DNA of 64,000 nucleotides from CAZKBP01 sp964551015 (GTDB taxonomy: Bacteria; Bacteroidota; Bacteroidia; Cytophagales; Microscillaceae). Shown here in pieces: positions 1-7,197 of the stretch; the stretch's first letter is position 1; every line of letters begins with the position of its first letter. Below the pieces are notes generated by a model. The model had not been told where the DNA came from. It saw nothing but the letters and a program-made list of their open reading frames with translations, and made no database searches. The stretch covers positions 1 to 64,000 of the forward strand of contig CAZKBP010000005.1 in the NCBI GenBank assembly GCA_964551015.1. The letters run 5' to 3'. Position numbers and translations under genes: made by a program.

Positions 1-187
1 CCAGCCGAGCTTTTGAGGTGGGTCAGCTGGTCTTAGAAGAGGGGCAATGGAGTTCGGAGGTAGGCCAGCCCAGTTCACAGATAGGCCGTCCGAGTTCACA
101 GATAGGCCAGCCGAGCTTCTGGGGTGGGTCAGTCTATCTTAGAAGAGGGGCAATGGAGCCTAGAGATAGGCTATCCGAGCTTGGAGA
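1..187. repeat. Minisatellite: 21-bp units inside a 106-bp direct repeat
   Basis: A block of about 50 bp beginning ccagccgagctt at position 1 recurs at 107 with a few substitutions, so the larger period is 106 bp. Between the copies lie adjacent 21-bp units, each starting taggcc, at 61, 82 and 103. A degenerate unit starts at 167. The 21-bp period is a multiple of three, and one plus-strand frame (18-215) stays open and reads as heptads like GQPSSQI. It has no upstream context and turns into non-repetitive sequence, so coding is doubtful. The array may continue left of the window. Confidence 0.75.
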
Positions 188-260
188 ACGTTTCACGAAA
201 CATCTCCACCGATGACACACTTTTCTGAACACTCCATAAGAAGGCCAGAGGTGATTCTCG

Positions 261-971
261 CTAAAAAACACGTCGCTCAAAAATTCTCAAAAGAATCCCA
301 ATAAACAACATATAGCACAAAGTGCCCAGTCCGTAGAATAGACCGAACTCTTGGCCCTTGGCGATCATTTCAATACTCCGAAATGACCAATACGTGGGAA
401 TAATCGCCAGTACGTGAAACAATTTACTCGGCAGAAAATAGATCAGCAGCGGTAGGTCTAATACTAAATTGTAAATTTTAAAATGAGCAAAGCCTTCCAC
501 CTTGTTCTGGGCAAAATTGACCAAACTCAGTGCTAAAATGGGCGTAATGAGTGCCAACTGAAAAGCAACCAGCGATGCCTCGCCTATGCTAATCTGGATG
601 AGCCTGGTTCCATAAAGAATGAGAAAATTATAAGCAAAAGCCAAAAGCACCCCCAACGTGAGCCGAGATGCCACAAAAGCCCGTGCTGAAATAGGCACAG
701 TACGCAAGACTGTAAATACATGCTCATCTTTTTCTTCCAAAAACATAAAGCCATTGATAAAACCAAATAAAATCCCAGATTGCATCAATCCTCCGATCAA
801 AACCAGATAATTATAGGGTACAAAGTCGGGGAATCGTGTATTAATGAGGGGCACTAGCCACAGCAAAAGCCCAAACACTAAAAAGGGAGCTAATAGCAAA
901 CTCCTCAGCATGGCGTCCCGAAAGACTAGTCTAAAATCATTCAAAGCTAAAAAGGCAAACTGGCTCATCAC
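261..971 (-). CDS. ABC-2 type transporter permease subunit
   Basis: A 236-residue integral membrane protein with about six hydrophobic segments and short charged loops, as in ABC-2 type permeases. Its start codon overlaps the stop of the upstream permease gene by four bases (968-971), so the two are translationally coupled. The ATPase gene is the first cistron of the same operon. The arrangement of one ATPase plus two different half-size permeases resembles the three-gene exporters described as fluoroquinolone exporters in actinobacteria, but the substrate here is unknown. The protein should form a heterodimeric inner-membrane channel with the product of 968-1660. Family call is confident, substrate is not. 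Confidence 0.75.
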   Translation of the reverse strand: MMSQFAFLALNDFRLVFRDAMLRSLLLAPFLVFGLLLWLVPLINTRFPDFVPYNYLVLIGGLMQSGILFGFINGFMFLEEKDEHVFTVLRTVPISARAFVASRLTLGVLLAFAYNFLILYGTRLIQISIGEASLVAFQLALITPILALSLVNFAQNKVEGFAHFKIYNLVLDLPLLIYFLPSKLFHVLAIIPTYWSFRSIEMIAKGQEFGLFYGLGTLCYMLFIGILLRIFERRVF

Positions 972-1660
972 TTCATGTTTTTTTTGATAGATCGTAGGGT
1001 CAAAGCTAGGAATAGCCCCAAAAAAAGCAGGCTCATCCCATAAGCCCAGGCAATCTCTCCTGAGGGTACGCTGTCCATGGCTGCTTTCATCAAAACAATC
1101 CCACCATAACTAGGAATCAAATACATCAAGGGGCTTTGTAAAACTTCAAAAAGCTGTAAAAAAGGAATGGCATTCGGCAAGATAAACAAAAGAGAGCGGC
1201 TCATAAATAGATTAAAATCACTGGCTCCCATGGCAACGATATAGCCTACACAACAGAAGGTAGCAGTCGTAAGAATCACGGAAGCTAAGAAATGGAAATA
1301 ATTAAAATGCCAGCCATAAGCCGCCCAAATCATAACCAAAGCAACGCCCAAAGAAAGAAGTACCATGGCCGTGAGCTTGGCAAGAAGATAGTAAAAGGGA
1401 TCAACAGGGCTCACCGCCAGCGCTACCAATGTGTTTTGATTTTTCTCGAATAACCACAAAACCCCAGCGTAAATGTAGCCCGTAATCACTGGGTCATTGA
1501 AGATTAATAAAATGGTGAGATTGTCAAGATTTCCTAAATCTTTGAGCAAAAAAAGAAGCCCCAGATAAAAAGCCGCCAATAGCAAAGAAATCCCCACTAA
1601 CTGATAGCGCATCAACTGAATCAAATCCCATTTGAGTAGGTGGCCTAAGGTTTTCATCAT
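968..1660 (-). CDS. ABC-2 type transporter permease subunit
   Basis: A 230-residue polytopic membrane protein with about six hydrophobic stretches and a basic C-terminus. It begins with two consecutive Met codons (1655-1660) directly against the stop codon of the ATPase gene, and its end overlaps the next permease gene by four bases. The tight packing indicates one operon. It is predicted to pair with the downstream 236-residue permease in the inner membrane. It resembles the second permease of fluoroquinolone-exporter-like ABC systems. This is an inference from architecture and size, since permeases of this type have few diagnostic motifs. Confidence 0.75.
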   Translation of the reverse strand: MMKTLGHLLKWDLIQLMRYQLVGISLLLAAFYLGLLFLLKDLGNLDNLTILLIFNDPVITGYIYAGVLWLFEKNQNTLVALAVSPVDPFYYLLAKLTAMVLLSLGVALVMIWAAYGWHFNYFHFLASVILTTATFCCVGYIVAMGASDFNLFMSRSLLFILPNAIPFLQLFEVLQSPLMYLIPSYGGIVLMKAAMDSVPSGEIAWAYGMSLLFLGLFLALTLRSIKKNMK

Positions 1661-2527
1661 CTATGCTCCGTTTCCTGCTTGGTGCAATTGTTCTCCCGTA
1701 ACTCGGATAAATACATCCTCTAGCGTAGCCTCTTTGGAGTGAATGGTTCGGATTTGATTTTCCTGAATCATTTTGAGGAACGCCGGATTACGGCCAAGCC
1801 CTTCCATCTCGTACTCTACTATTTCGTCTTGCCCTTCTATTTCCAGTGCAACTTTTTTTTCACCGTATTGTAATTTTAAAACGCTGGGCTGATCAATTAC
1901 TTTGATTTCGCCATCTATGATCAAGCCCACCCGATCGCACAAAGTATCTGCATCGTACATACTATGGGTAGTGACAAAGATGGTTTTGCCCTTTCTCTTT
2001 AAATCCAGAATTATATTTTTGATCAATTGACCATTGACGGGGTCTAGCCCAGAGGTAGGTTCATCCAGAAAAAGTAAATCTGGATCGTGCATAAAAGAGC
2101 GAACAAAATTCAGCCGCATCTTCATCCCCTTAGAAAAATCTCGGACTTGCTTATGAGCATCTTCTTGCAAACCCACGCGGGCGAGTAAGTCTAGGAAATG
2201 CGGAGGTTTCTTTTCGTAAAAAGCCGCAAAGAAGCTTAGATTTTCCAAAGCCGTGAGTTTGTGATAATGGTTGGGCAGTTCGAAACCTACCCCCACTTTT
2301 TGATAAAACTCCCGCCCCCAGTTTTCAAGAGGTTTTCCCATGACTGCTACTTCTCCTTCAAAACCGCTCAGTAATTTGTAAAGAATCTTTTGGGTAGTAC
2401 TCTTGCCACTTCCACTGGGGCCTAAAAAACCAAAAATTTCTCCTGCTTCCACCGAAAAGGAAATATCCCTTACCGCTGGGGTTTTATGGTTAGGATAGCG
2501 AAAAGACAAGTTTTTTACCCGGATCAT
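1661..2527 (-). CDS. ABC transporter ATP-binding protein
   Basis: A 288-residue cytoplasmic ATPase that powers the exporter formed with the two permeases encoded immediately downstream. The Walker A motif GPSGSGKST is at about residues 36-44, the Walker B LLFLDEP at about 151-157, the D-loop GLDP just after, and the switch His in VTTHSM at about 188. The family signature, usually LSGGQ, is FSKGM at about 131-135, and the Q-loop position appears to hold Glu (GFELP). Both deviations occur in drug/antibiotic exporter ATPases of the DrrA/CcmA group. The roughly 70-residue C-terminal extension is typical of that group too. First gene of a minus-strand operon, divergent from the S74 gene. Confidence 0.88.
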   Translation of the reverse strand: MIRVKNLSFRYPNHKTPAVRDISFSVEAGEIFGFLGPSGSGKSTTQKILYKLLSGFEGEVAVMGKPLENWGREFYQKVGVGFELPNHYHKLTALENLSFFAAFYEKKPPHFLDLLARVGLQEDAHKQVRDFSKGMKMRLNFVRSFMHDPDLLFLDEPTSGLDPVNGQLIKNIILDLKRKGKTIFVTTHSMYDADTLCDRVGLIIDGEIKVIDQPSVLKLQYGEKKVALEIEGQDEIVEYEMEGLGRNPAFLKMIQENQIRTIHSKEATLEDVFIRVTGEQLHQAGNGA

Positions 2528-2770
2528 GTTCTGGAATATTTGGTTGGTACTAAAAACTAAAAAGAATTATTTATTCTCCACCAGTTTAGCTTCTGAATTT
2601 TTTTTGAAAGGCTAGGCCATCTCTTCCTTGCGCTCACCTCAAAATAAAGCCCCTGCCCAGGGGTAACAATCACAAGATTAGGGCACTTCCTCACGAGAAA
2701 GGTGGCAAAAAAACAGCTGCTCACCTCCTCATGACTACATTTCTATTCTTAACCTCTAAATTATTACAAA

Positions 2771-4702
2771 ATGCTTAACATCAAACCGTACTTACTCTTT
2801 CTTAGTATGTTGCTCAGCTTATTGCCTAGCCTGGCCATAGCTCAGCAATGGAAGGGAAGCAACGACATCAATGGAACCCTCTGGCGCAATGGCAATGTCG
2901 GCGTCGGCATCAGCAATCCTACTCGCCCCTTTCAGCTTCGGGGTAGCAGATCTATTTTGCAAATAGACCGAGATACCAAAGACCCTGGGATTGGAATTAC
3001 ACGCTATAGCCCTGGTTTTGGCCAGGTTTGGAAAAGTTATTACTTCTACGTGGAAGGAAATGCACCAAATGATGGAAAGCTCATCATTGCCGACTGGCGA
3101 AACCAAGTTGCAGGACCTAGTGTTCCTCGCCTCGTGGTCGATAACACGGGCAACGTCGGAATCGGTACTTCCAATCCTCAGGCCAAACTAGATGTGGATG
3201 GTAATCTAAGAGCAGGCTTATTAAGTGGAGGTTCTTGGCCGGCTGGGCCTAATGGTTTTGCTTTTATTGGAAATAGTACTCTGAATCATTCCAATGCGGG
3301 CAATTATGCACTCTTGCAAGAAGTGAACAATGGCCGCACTTATCTGAATTCGCCTACCGATATTCGCTTCCGTATTGGCAATGCAAACCGTATGATCTTA
3401 GCCAATAATGGAAACTTCGGGATTGGCACCATCAACCCTAGTGAACGGCTAACTGTGGACGGAAATATCCTAGCTACGGGTAGAATCGCGGCTACGGGTG
3501 GTTTCGAGGCGGGCATAGCGGGTTTTGGCAATTGGCCGGCTAACCCTAATGGCTTTGCTTTCTTTGGAAATAGTAATCTGGAACAAGTAGATGCGGTTAA
3601 TTACGCTTTGCTCCAAGAAGACAATGGGCGTACTTATCTCAACTCGCCCGTGGATGTTCGCTTCCGAATCAACAATGACGATCGCATGGTCTTGACCAAC
3701 AATGGTTTAGGTATCGGTACAAGTAATCCCAGCCAAAGACTGACCGTGGTGGGAAATATCTTGGCTACGGGTCAGCTACAATCTCAGAACGGCTTGAATG
3801 CAGGTTCAATCGTGTTGGGGGTTTGGCCCGGTAATGGGGACTTTGCTTTTATTGGGAACAATACCTTGAATCAAGCAAACATCGCCAATTATGCCTTACT
3901 GCAAGAAAACAACAATGGACGCACCATTTTGAATTCTCCCCTCGATATTCGCTTCCGCATCCGTAACGGAGAACAAATGATAATCGCCAACAATGGAAAC
4001 ATCGGGATTGGCACGACTGGTCCGAGTCAGAAGCTCACCGTGGCGGGCAATGTCTTGGCTTCGGATTACCTTAGATTTTCAGATCAACGCTTCAAAAGCC
4101 AGATTGAGAGCCTACCTACCGCCTTGGAGAACGTAATGCAATTGAGAGGGGTAAGCTACCAATACGATAGAGCAAAGTTTGCTGGAAGGAATTTCCCCGA
4201 AGGCAAAACGCTGGGTCTGGTTGCCCAAGAAGTCGAGAAGGTTTTCCCCGAACTCGTGGTGACCGATCAAGCAGGTTACAAGGCGATCAACTACGACGGC
4301 CTGATCCCCGTCTTGATTGAAGCTTTGAAAGCACAGCAATCCATCATCGAGCAGCAAAAGCAAGATTTTGAAACGCGTTTGGCTAAGCTAGAGAAACGCC
4401 TTATTCCTCGTAAAGAAGAGGCAACCGAGCTAGAAGATAGCCCCGCGCAGCTTTACCAAAATCAACCCAACCCTTTTGGGCAAAGCACGAAAATCAAGAT
4501 GTATTTGCCCGAGGGCGTACAGAATGCTACCCTTTATATTTACAATATGCAGGGAGAAACATTGAAGCAAATGGAAATCAGCGAAAGAGGCGAAGCCCAG
4601 ATTGAGATAGCTGGCCATACGCTCCACTCGGGCATGTATCTCTACGCGCTCATCGCCGACGGTCAGGAAGTAGCCGTGAAAAGAATGATTTTAACGCGCT
4701 AA
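2771..4702 (+). CDS. Secreted fibre-like protein with S74 autoprocessing domain and T9SS sorting domain
   Basis: 643 residues. A signal peptide (about 1-24, ending LAIAQ) is followed by five repeats of the form NxGIGTxNPSxxLTVxGN, which in phage and bacterial tail-fibre-like proteins form trimeric beta structure. Residues about 435-535 match the peptidase S74 intramolecular chaperone domain: SDQRFK gives the Ser437/Lys442 dyad, followed by LGLVAQEVEKVFPELV and the region ending INYDGLIPVLIEALK. A short coiled coil follows. The last 80 residues (LYQNQPNPF, then a beta-sandwich ending KRMILTR) are a type A T9SS sorting domain. So the protein should cross the outer membrane through T9SS, assemble as a trimer and cleave itself near Ser437. 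Monocistronic, with a strong terminator at 4730-4774. Confidence 0.88.
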   Translation: MLNIKPYLLFLSMLLSLLPSLAIAQQWKGSNDINGTLWRNGNVGVGISNPTRPFQLRGSRSILQIDRDTKDPGIGITRYSPGFGQVWKSYYFYVEGNAPNDGKLIIADWRNQVAGPSVPRLVVDNTGNVGIGTSNPQAKLDVDGNLRAGLLSGGSWPAGPNGFAFIGNSTLNHSNAGNYALLQEVNNGRTYLNSPTDIRFRIGNANRMILANNGNFGIGTINPSERLTVDGNILATGRIAATGGFEAGIAGFGNWPANPNGFAFFGNSNLEQVDAVNYALLQEDNGRTYLNSPVDVRFRINNDDRMVLTNNGLGIGTSNPSQRLTVVGNILATGQLQSQNGLNAGSIVLGVWPGNGDFAFIGNNTLNQANIANYALLQENNNGRTILNSPLDIRFRIRNGEQMIIANNGNIGIGTTGPSQKLTVAGNVLASDYLRFSDQRFKSQIESLPTALENVMQLRGVSYQYDRAKFAGRNFPEGKTLGLVAQEVEKVFPELVVTDQAGYKAINYDGLIPVLIEALKAQQSIIEQQKQDFETRLAKLEKRLIPRKEEATELEDSPAQLYQNQPNPFGQSTKIKMYLPEGVQNATLYIYNMQGETLKQMEISERGEAQIEIAGHTLHSGMYLYALIADGQEVAVKRMILTR

Positions 4703-4729
4703 AGTTATTTAAAGAATTTTTAGGTTATC

Positions 4730-4774
4730 ACCCATCTCTTGGCTCACTCAGCCCGAGGGATGGGTAAATTTTTT
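4730..4774 (+). terminator. Rho-independent terminator after the S74 gene
   Basis: An imperfect 15-bp stem (arms 4730-4744 and 4750-4765, starting acccatc and ending gatgggt, with wobble pairs and one bulge) closes a short loop and is followed by aaa and six T residues. It lies 28 bp after the stop of the S74 gene. Confidence 0.8.
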
Positions 4775-4795
4775 ATATTTGTACAAAGAACTTAG

Positions 4796-4993
4796 TATGA
4801 ATACCTCAGAATCATCTACGGTTCTGAGTATGATTTACCTCGGTACTTGGAGAGATTCAAACTTTAAAGCACCCTCAGGTATTTCATCTGCTACTTTGAG
4901 AAATATGGGTTCGTTGAAACCACTGCTACCATCACAAGGTTTTTTGAAAATTCTTTGGAGAAATGGGCACAAGAAAGGAACAGGCTTAGTTAA
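4796..4993 (+). pseudogene. Decayed fragment resembling a Pnkp-type RNA ligase (adenylyltransferase) domain
   Basis: The frame with codons starting at 4796 reads YEYLRIIYGSEYDLPRYLER, then an in-frame TAA at 4865-4867, then about 40 further residues including RYFICYFEKYGFVETT and FFENSLEKWAQER up to a TAA at 4991-4993. The EYLRIIYGxEYxLPxxLER string closely matches what I recall of the ligase domain of bacterial polynucleotide kinase-phosphatase (Pnkp). The part after the stop I cannot match. There is no start codon, and a stop lies directly upstream, so this is a truncated remnant. A longer competing frame (74 codons from 4779) has unnatural composition and is considered noise. Confidence 0.5.
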
Positions 4994-5040
4994 TTATTTG
5001 TAAATTTCATGTATTCGCACCCATTTTTAAATCCTGAAAA

Positions 5041-5610
5041 ATGAAATTAAGAAAAGGTCAAATTGCTCCCGATTTTCGTACCGAAGATGTACAAGGACAA
5101 GCCCTCCATTTGCATAGCTTAAAAGGCAAAAAAATTCTGCTCTCTTTTTTAAGAAATACCAATTGCCCACTCTGTAGCCTACACGTTTTCAAATTGGCTC
5201 GGGTAGCCGATGAGTTAAAATCTAAGGGCATGGAGTTACTGGTTTTCTACGAGTCAGCCAAAGTGATGTTTGATGTGAGTCCCTTTTTTCAGAAACACGT
5301 ATTTCAGGGGCAAAAGCTACGTATATTTTCTGATCCACAACGAGTCATTTACGATCAATATGGAGCGGAAATCAATGCGCAGAAAGCTACTCTAGAGGCA
5401 CTACGCAAGGGCGGGCGTTTGGAAGGCATCAAGGAGGCCAGGGCACTCGGTATTCAAGGGGAAGGGCAAGAGCCAGGCACCAATTTTGATGCGATTCCTG
5501 CGGATTTCTTGCTGGATGAGAATTTGCAGATACAGCACGCCCACTACGGGAAAAATGCCGGAGATAATATTTCTTTGGAAATTGTGCAACAATTCGCTAA
5601 GCAAGGCTAG
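5041..5610 (+). CDS. Peroxiredoxin-like (AhpC/TSA) protein
   Basis: A 189-residue thioredoxin-fold protein. It begins with the typical redoxin opening (KGQIAPDFRTEDVQG), has the first strand ILLSFLRNT and a CPLC motif with Cys42 and Cys45, and ends with a DFLLDENLQIQHAHYG segment typical of peroxiredoxin-like proteins. The two cysteines would allow a thiol-disulfide or peroxide-reducing cycle. No signal peptide is evident, so it is probably cytoplasmic. Downstream and on the same strand, the SDR gene starts after 82 bp, so co-transcription is possible but not shown. Peroxide reduction is inferred from the family, and a thiol-disulfide reductase role is equally possible. Confidence 0.8.
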   Translation: MKLRKGQIAPDFRTEDVQGQALHLHSLKGKKILLSFLRNTNCPLCSLHVFKLARVADELKSKGMELLVFYESAKVMFDVSPFFQKHVFQGQKLRIFSDPQRVIYDQYGAEINAQKATLEALRKGGRLEGIKEARALGIQGEGQEPGTNFDAIPADFLLDENLQIQHAHYGKNAGDNISLEIVQQFAKQG

Positions 5611-5692
5611 AAATTCAAAGCTTCTCGGAGCAACAAAATTTACTTCCGCAATTCTTTATAAACTATTCAGAGTTCAGCTGGTTTGACTTAGT

Positions 5693-7105
5693 ATGAAGCC
5701 AACCATTGCCATTGCCGGTGCCTCTGGATTCGTGGGAAGGTGGTTTATGGATACTTACAAGCACAAGTATCAATTCATTGCTCTAAGCCGTAAAAAAGTG
5801 GCGGCAAAGCAAACTGACCCCGATATTGAATGGCGCCAAGTAGAACTCTACTCGATTACCAGTACCATTGAAGCACTCCGGGGCGCCGATTACGCGCTCT
5901 ATTTTGTGCATTCAATGATTCCTTCTACACGGTTGAATCAAGGCTCTTTTGATGATACCGATGTTTTACTGGCCGATAATTTTGCCCGTGCAGCAGAGAG
6001 CAATCAATTGAAACAAATTATTTTCTTGGGAGGCATTCTGCCCAAAGATGATCATCCTTACTCGCGCCACCTGCGCAGCCGCTACGAAGTAGAGCAAACC
6101 CTAAGCTCTCGGAGTGTGCCCCTTACGGCATTGCGTGCAGGAATTATCGTGGGGCCGGGCGGTTCTTCTTTTCGGATGATTGAGAAATTAGTCAGACGCT
6201 TGCCCGTGATGCTTTGCCCCAAATGGACGCTTTCTCGCTCTCAACCGATCGCACTGGAAGATACTCTGCAATGCCTAGACTACTGTCTGGGAAATCAAGA
6301 TACCTATCATCAAGTCTACGATATTGGCGGTTCTGAAATAACGACCTACCTCCACATGATGGAAGAAACCGCCGAACTGATGGGCAAGAAAAGATACATT
6401 GCTTCCGTTCCTTTTTTCTCGCCGGGTTTTTCCAAGCTTTGGGTGGCCTTGTTCACAGATTCTAGTACTACGCTGGTTTCTCCCTTGGTAGAAAGCCTGC
6501 GACACGAGCTGATCGTAGAGCCTAATGCCTTGATGGAGAAGTTTGACCAGCGAAAATCCTACCGAGAGGCCGCCAAACGAGCCTTGTTTGAAAAAGATAC
6601 CTTGCCTAAACTTCCTCCGGGCTTACAAAAAACTTCTGAAAATGAGAAAAATACCGTCCGCAGTGTCCAGCGGGTTCCTAACCCCGGCAATCAATCGGCA
6701 ACTTGGGTAGCTCGTCAGTATATGCGCTGGTTGCCCCGTTATTTTCGTTATTTGATCCGCGTAGATGTAAATCAGGAAGAAAATACAGCTACTTTCCGAG
6801 TGTTTTCAATCCATCTTCTGAAGCTATATTTTGTAAAAGACCGCAGCGACGAAGACCGCCGTTTGTTTTACATCATCGATGGCTTATTGGTCAAACGCAA
6901 GGACTACGGTTGGATGGAATTTAGGAGAGTACTAGACGGTCGGTATTTTATCTGTGCTATTCACGAATTTGTACCTGCCTTGCCTTGGTTTATCTATATT
7001 CCCACTCAGGCCGTGATTCATCTGTTGGTGATGAAAAGATTTGGCCGCTACCTCAAAAAGCTCGAGAAAAACCAAAAGCAAGAAGAGGAAAAGATCAATG
7101 CTTAA
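5693..7105 (+). CDS. SDR-family NAD(P)-binding protein with C-terminal DUF2867-like domain
   Basis: 470 residues. The N-terminal half is an extended short-chain dehydrogenase/NmrA-like Rossmann domain. It has the dinucleotide loop GASGFVG at residues 8-14, LSRKK after strand 2, and a DYALYFVHSM segment where active-site residues normally lie. The C-terminal part from about residue 330 (RYFRYLIRVDV, FYIIDGLLVKR, FEFRRVLDG-like strands and a hydrophobic PALPWFIYIPTQAVIHL helix) fits the DUF2867 domain often fused to such proteins in Bacteroidota. A substrate cannot be assigned. It converges with the esterase gene at 7198. Confidence 0.75.
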   Translation: MKPTIAIAGASGFVGRWFMDTYKHKYQFIALSRKKVAAKQTDPDIEWRQVELYSITSTIEALRGADYALYFVHSMIPSTRLNQGSFDDTDVLLADNFARAAESNQLKQIIFLGGILPKDDHPYSRHLRSRYEVEQTLSSRSVPLTALRAGIIVGPGGSSFRMIEKLVRRLPVMLCPKWTLSRSQPIALEDTLQCLDYCLGNQDTYHQVYDIGGSEITTYLHMMEETAELMGKKRYIASVPFFSPGFSKLWVALFTDSSTTLVSPLVESLRHELIVEPNALMEKFDQRKSYREAAKRALFEKDTLPKLPPGLQKTSENEKNTVRSVQRVPNPGNQSATWVARQYMRWLPRYFRYLIRVDVNQEENTATFRVFSIHLLKLYFVKDRSDEDRRLFYIIDGLLVKRKDYGWMEFRRVLDGRYFICAIHEFVPALPWFIYIPTQAVIHLLVMKRFGRYLKKLEKNQKQEEEKINA

Positions 7106-7197
7106 TGGTACTTAGCCGTGAGCGGTCAGTGGTTTGTTTCTCATTCAAACAGTTAGGAAGCACATTGCGAGCAAACAACTGACAACCCACGACCAGA

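Noticed and set aside
183..207. Hairpin after the permease operon as terminator
   Set aside because: A small ggag/ctcc and gttt/aaac stem is present but no T run follows on the minus strand.
18..215. 65-codon frame across the minisatellite
   Set aside because: Composition follows the repeat; no promoter, signal or homologous feature, and its end is unrelated to the repeat. Kept only as a repeat.
2771..4702. Prophage tail fibre gene
   Set aside because: S74 and GIGT repeats occur in phage fibres, but the signal peptide and T9SS domain and the absence of phage neighbours argue for a cellular protein.
4779..5003. 74-codon plus-strand frame
   Set aside because: The competing frame at 4796-4993 carries a recognisable protein motif; this one does not look protein-like.
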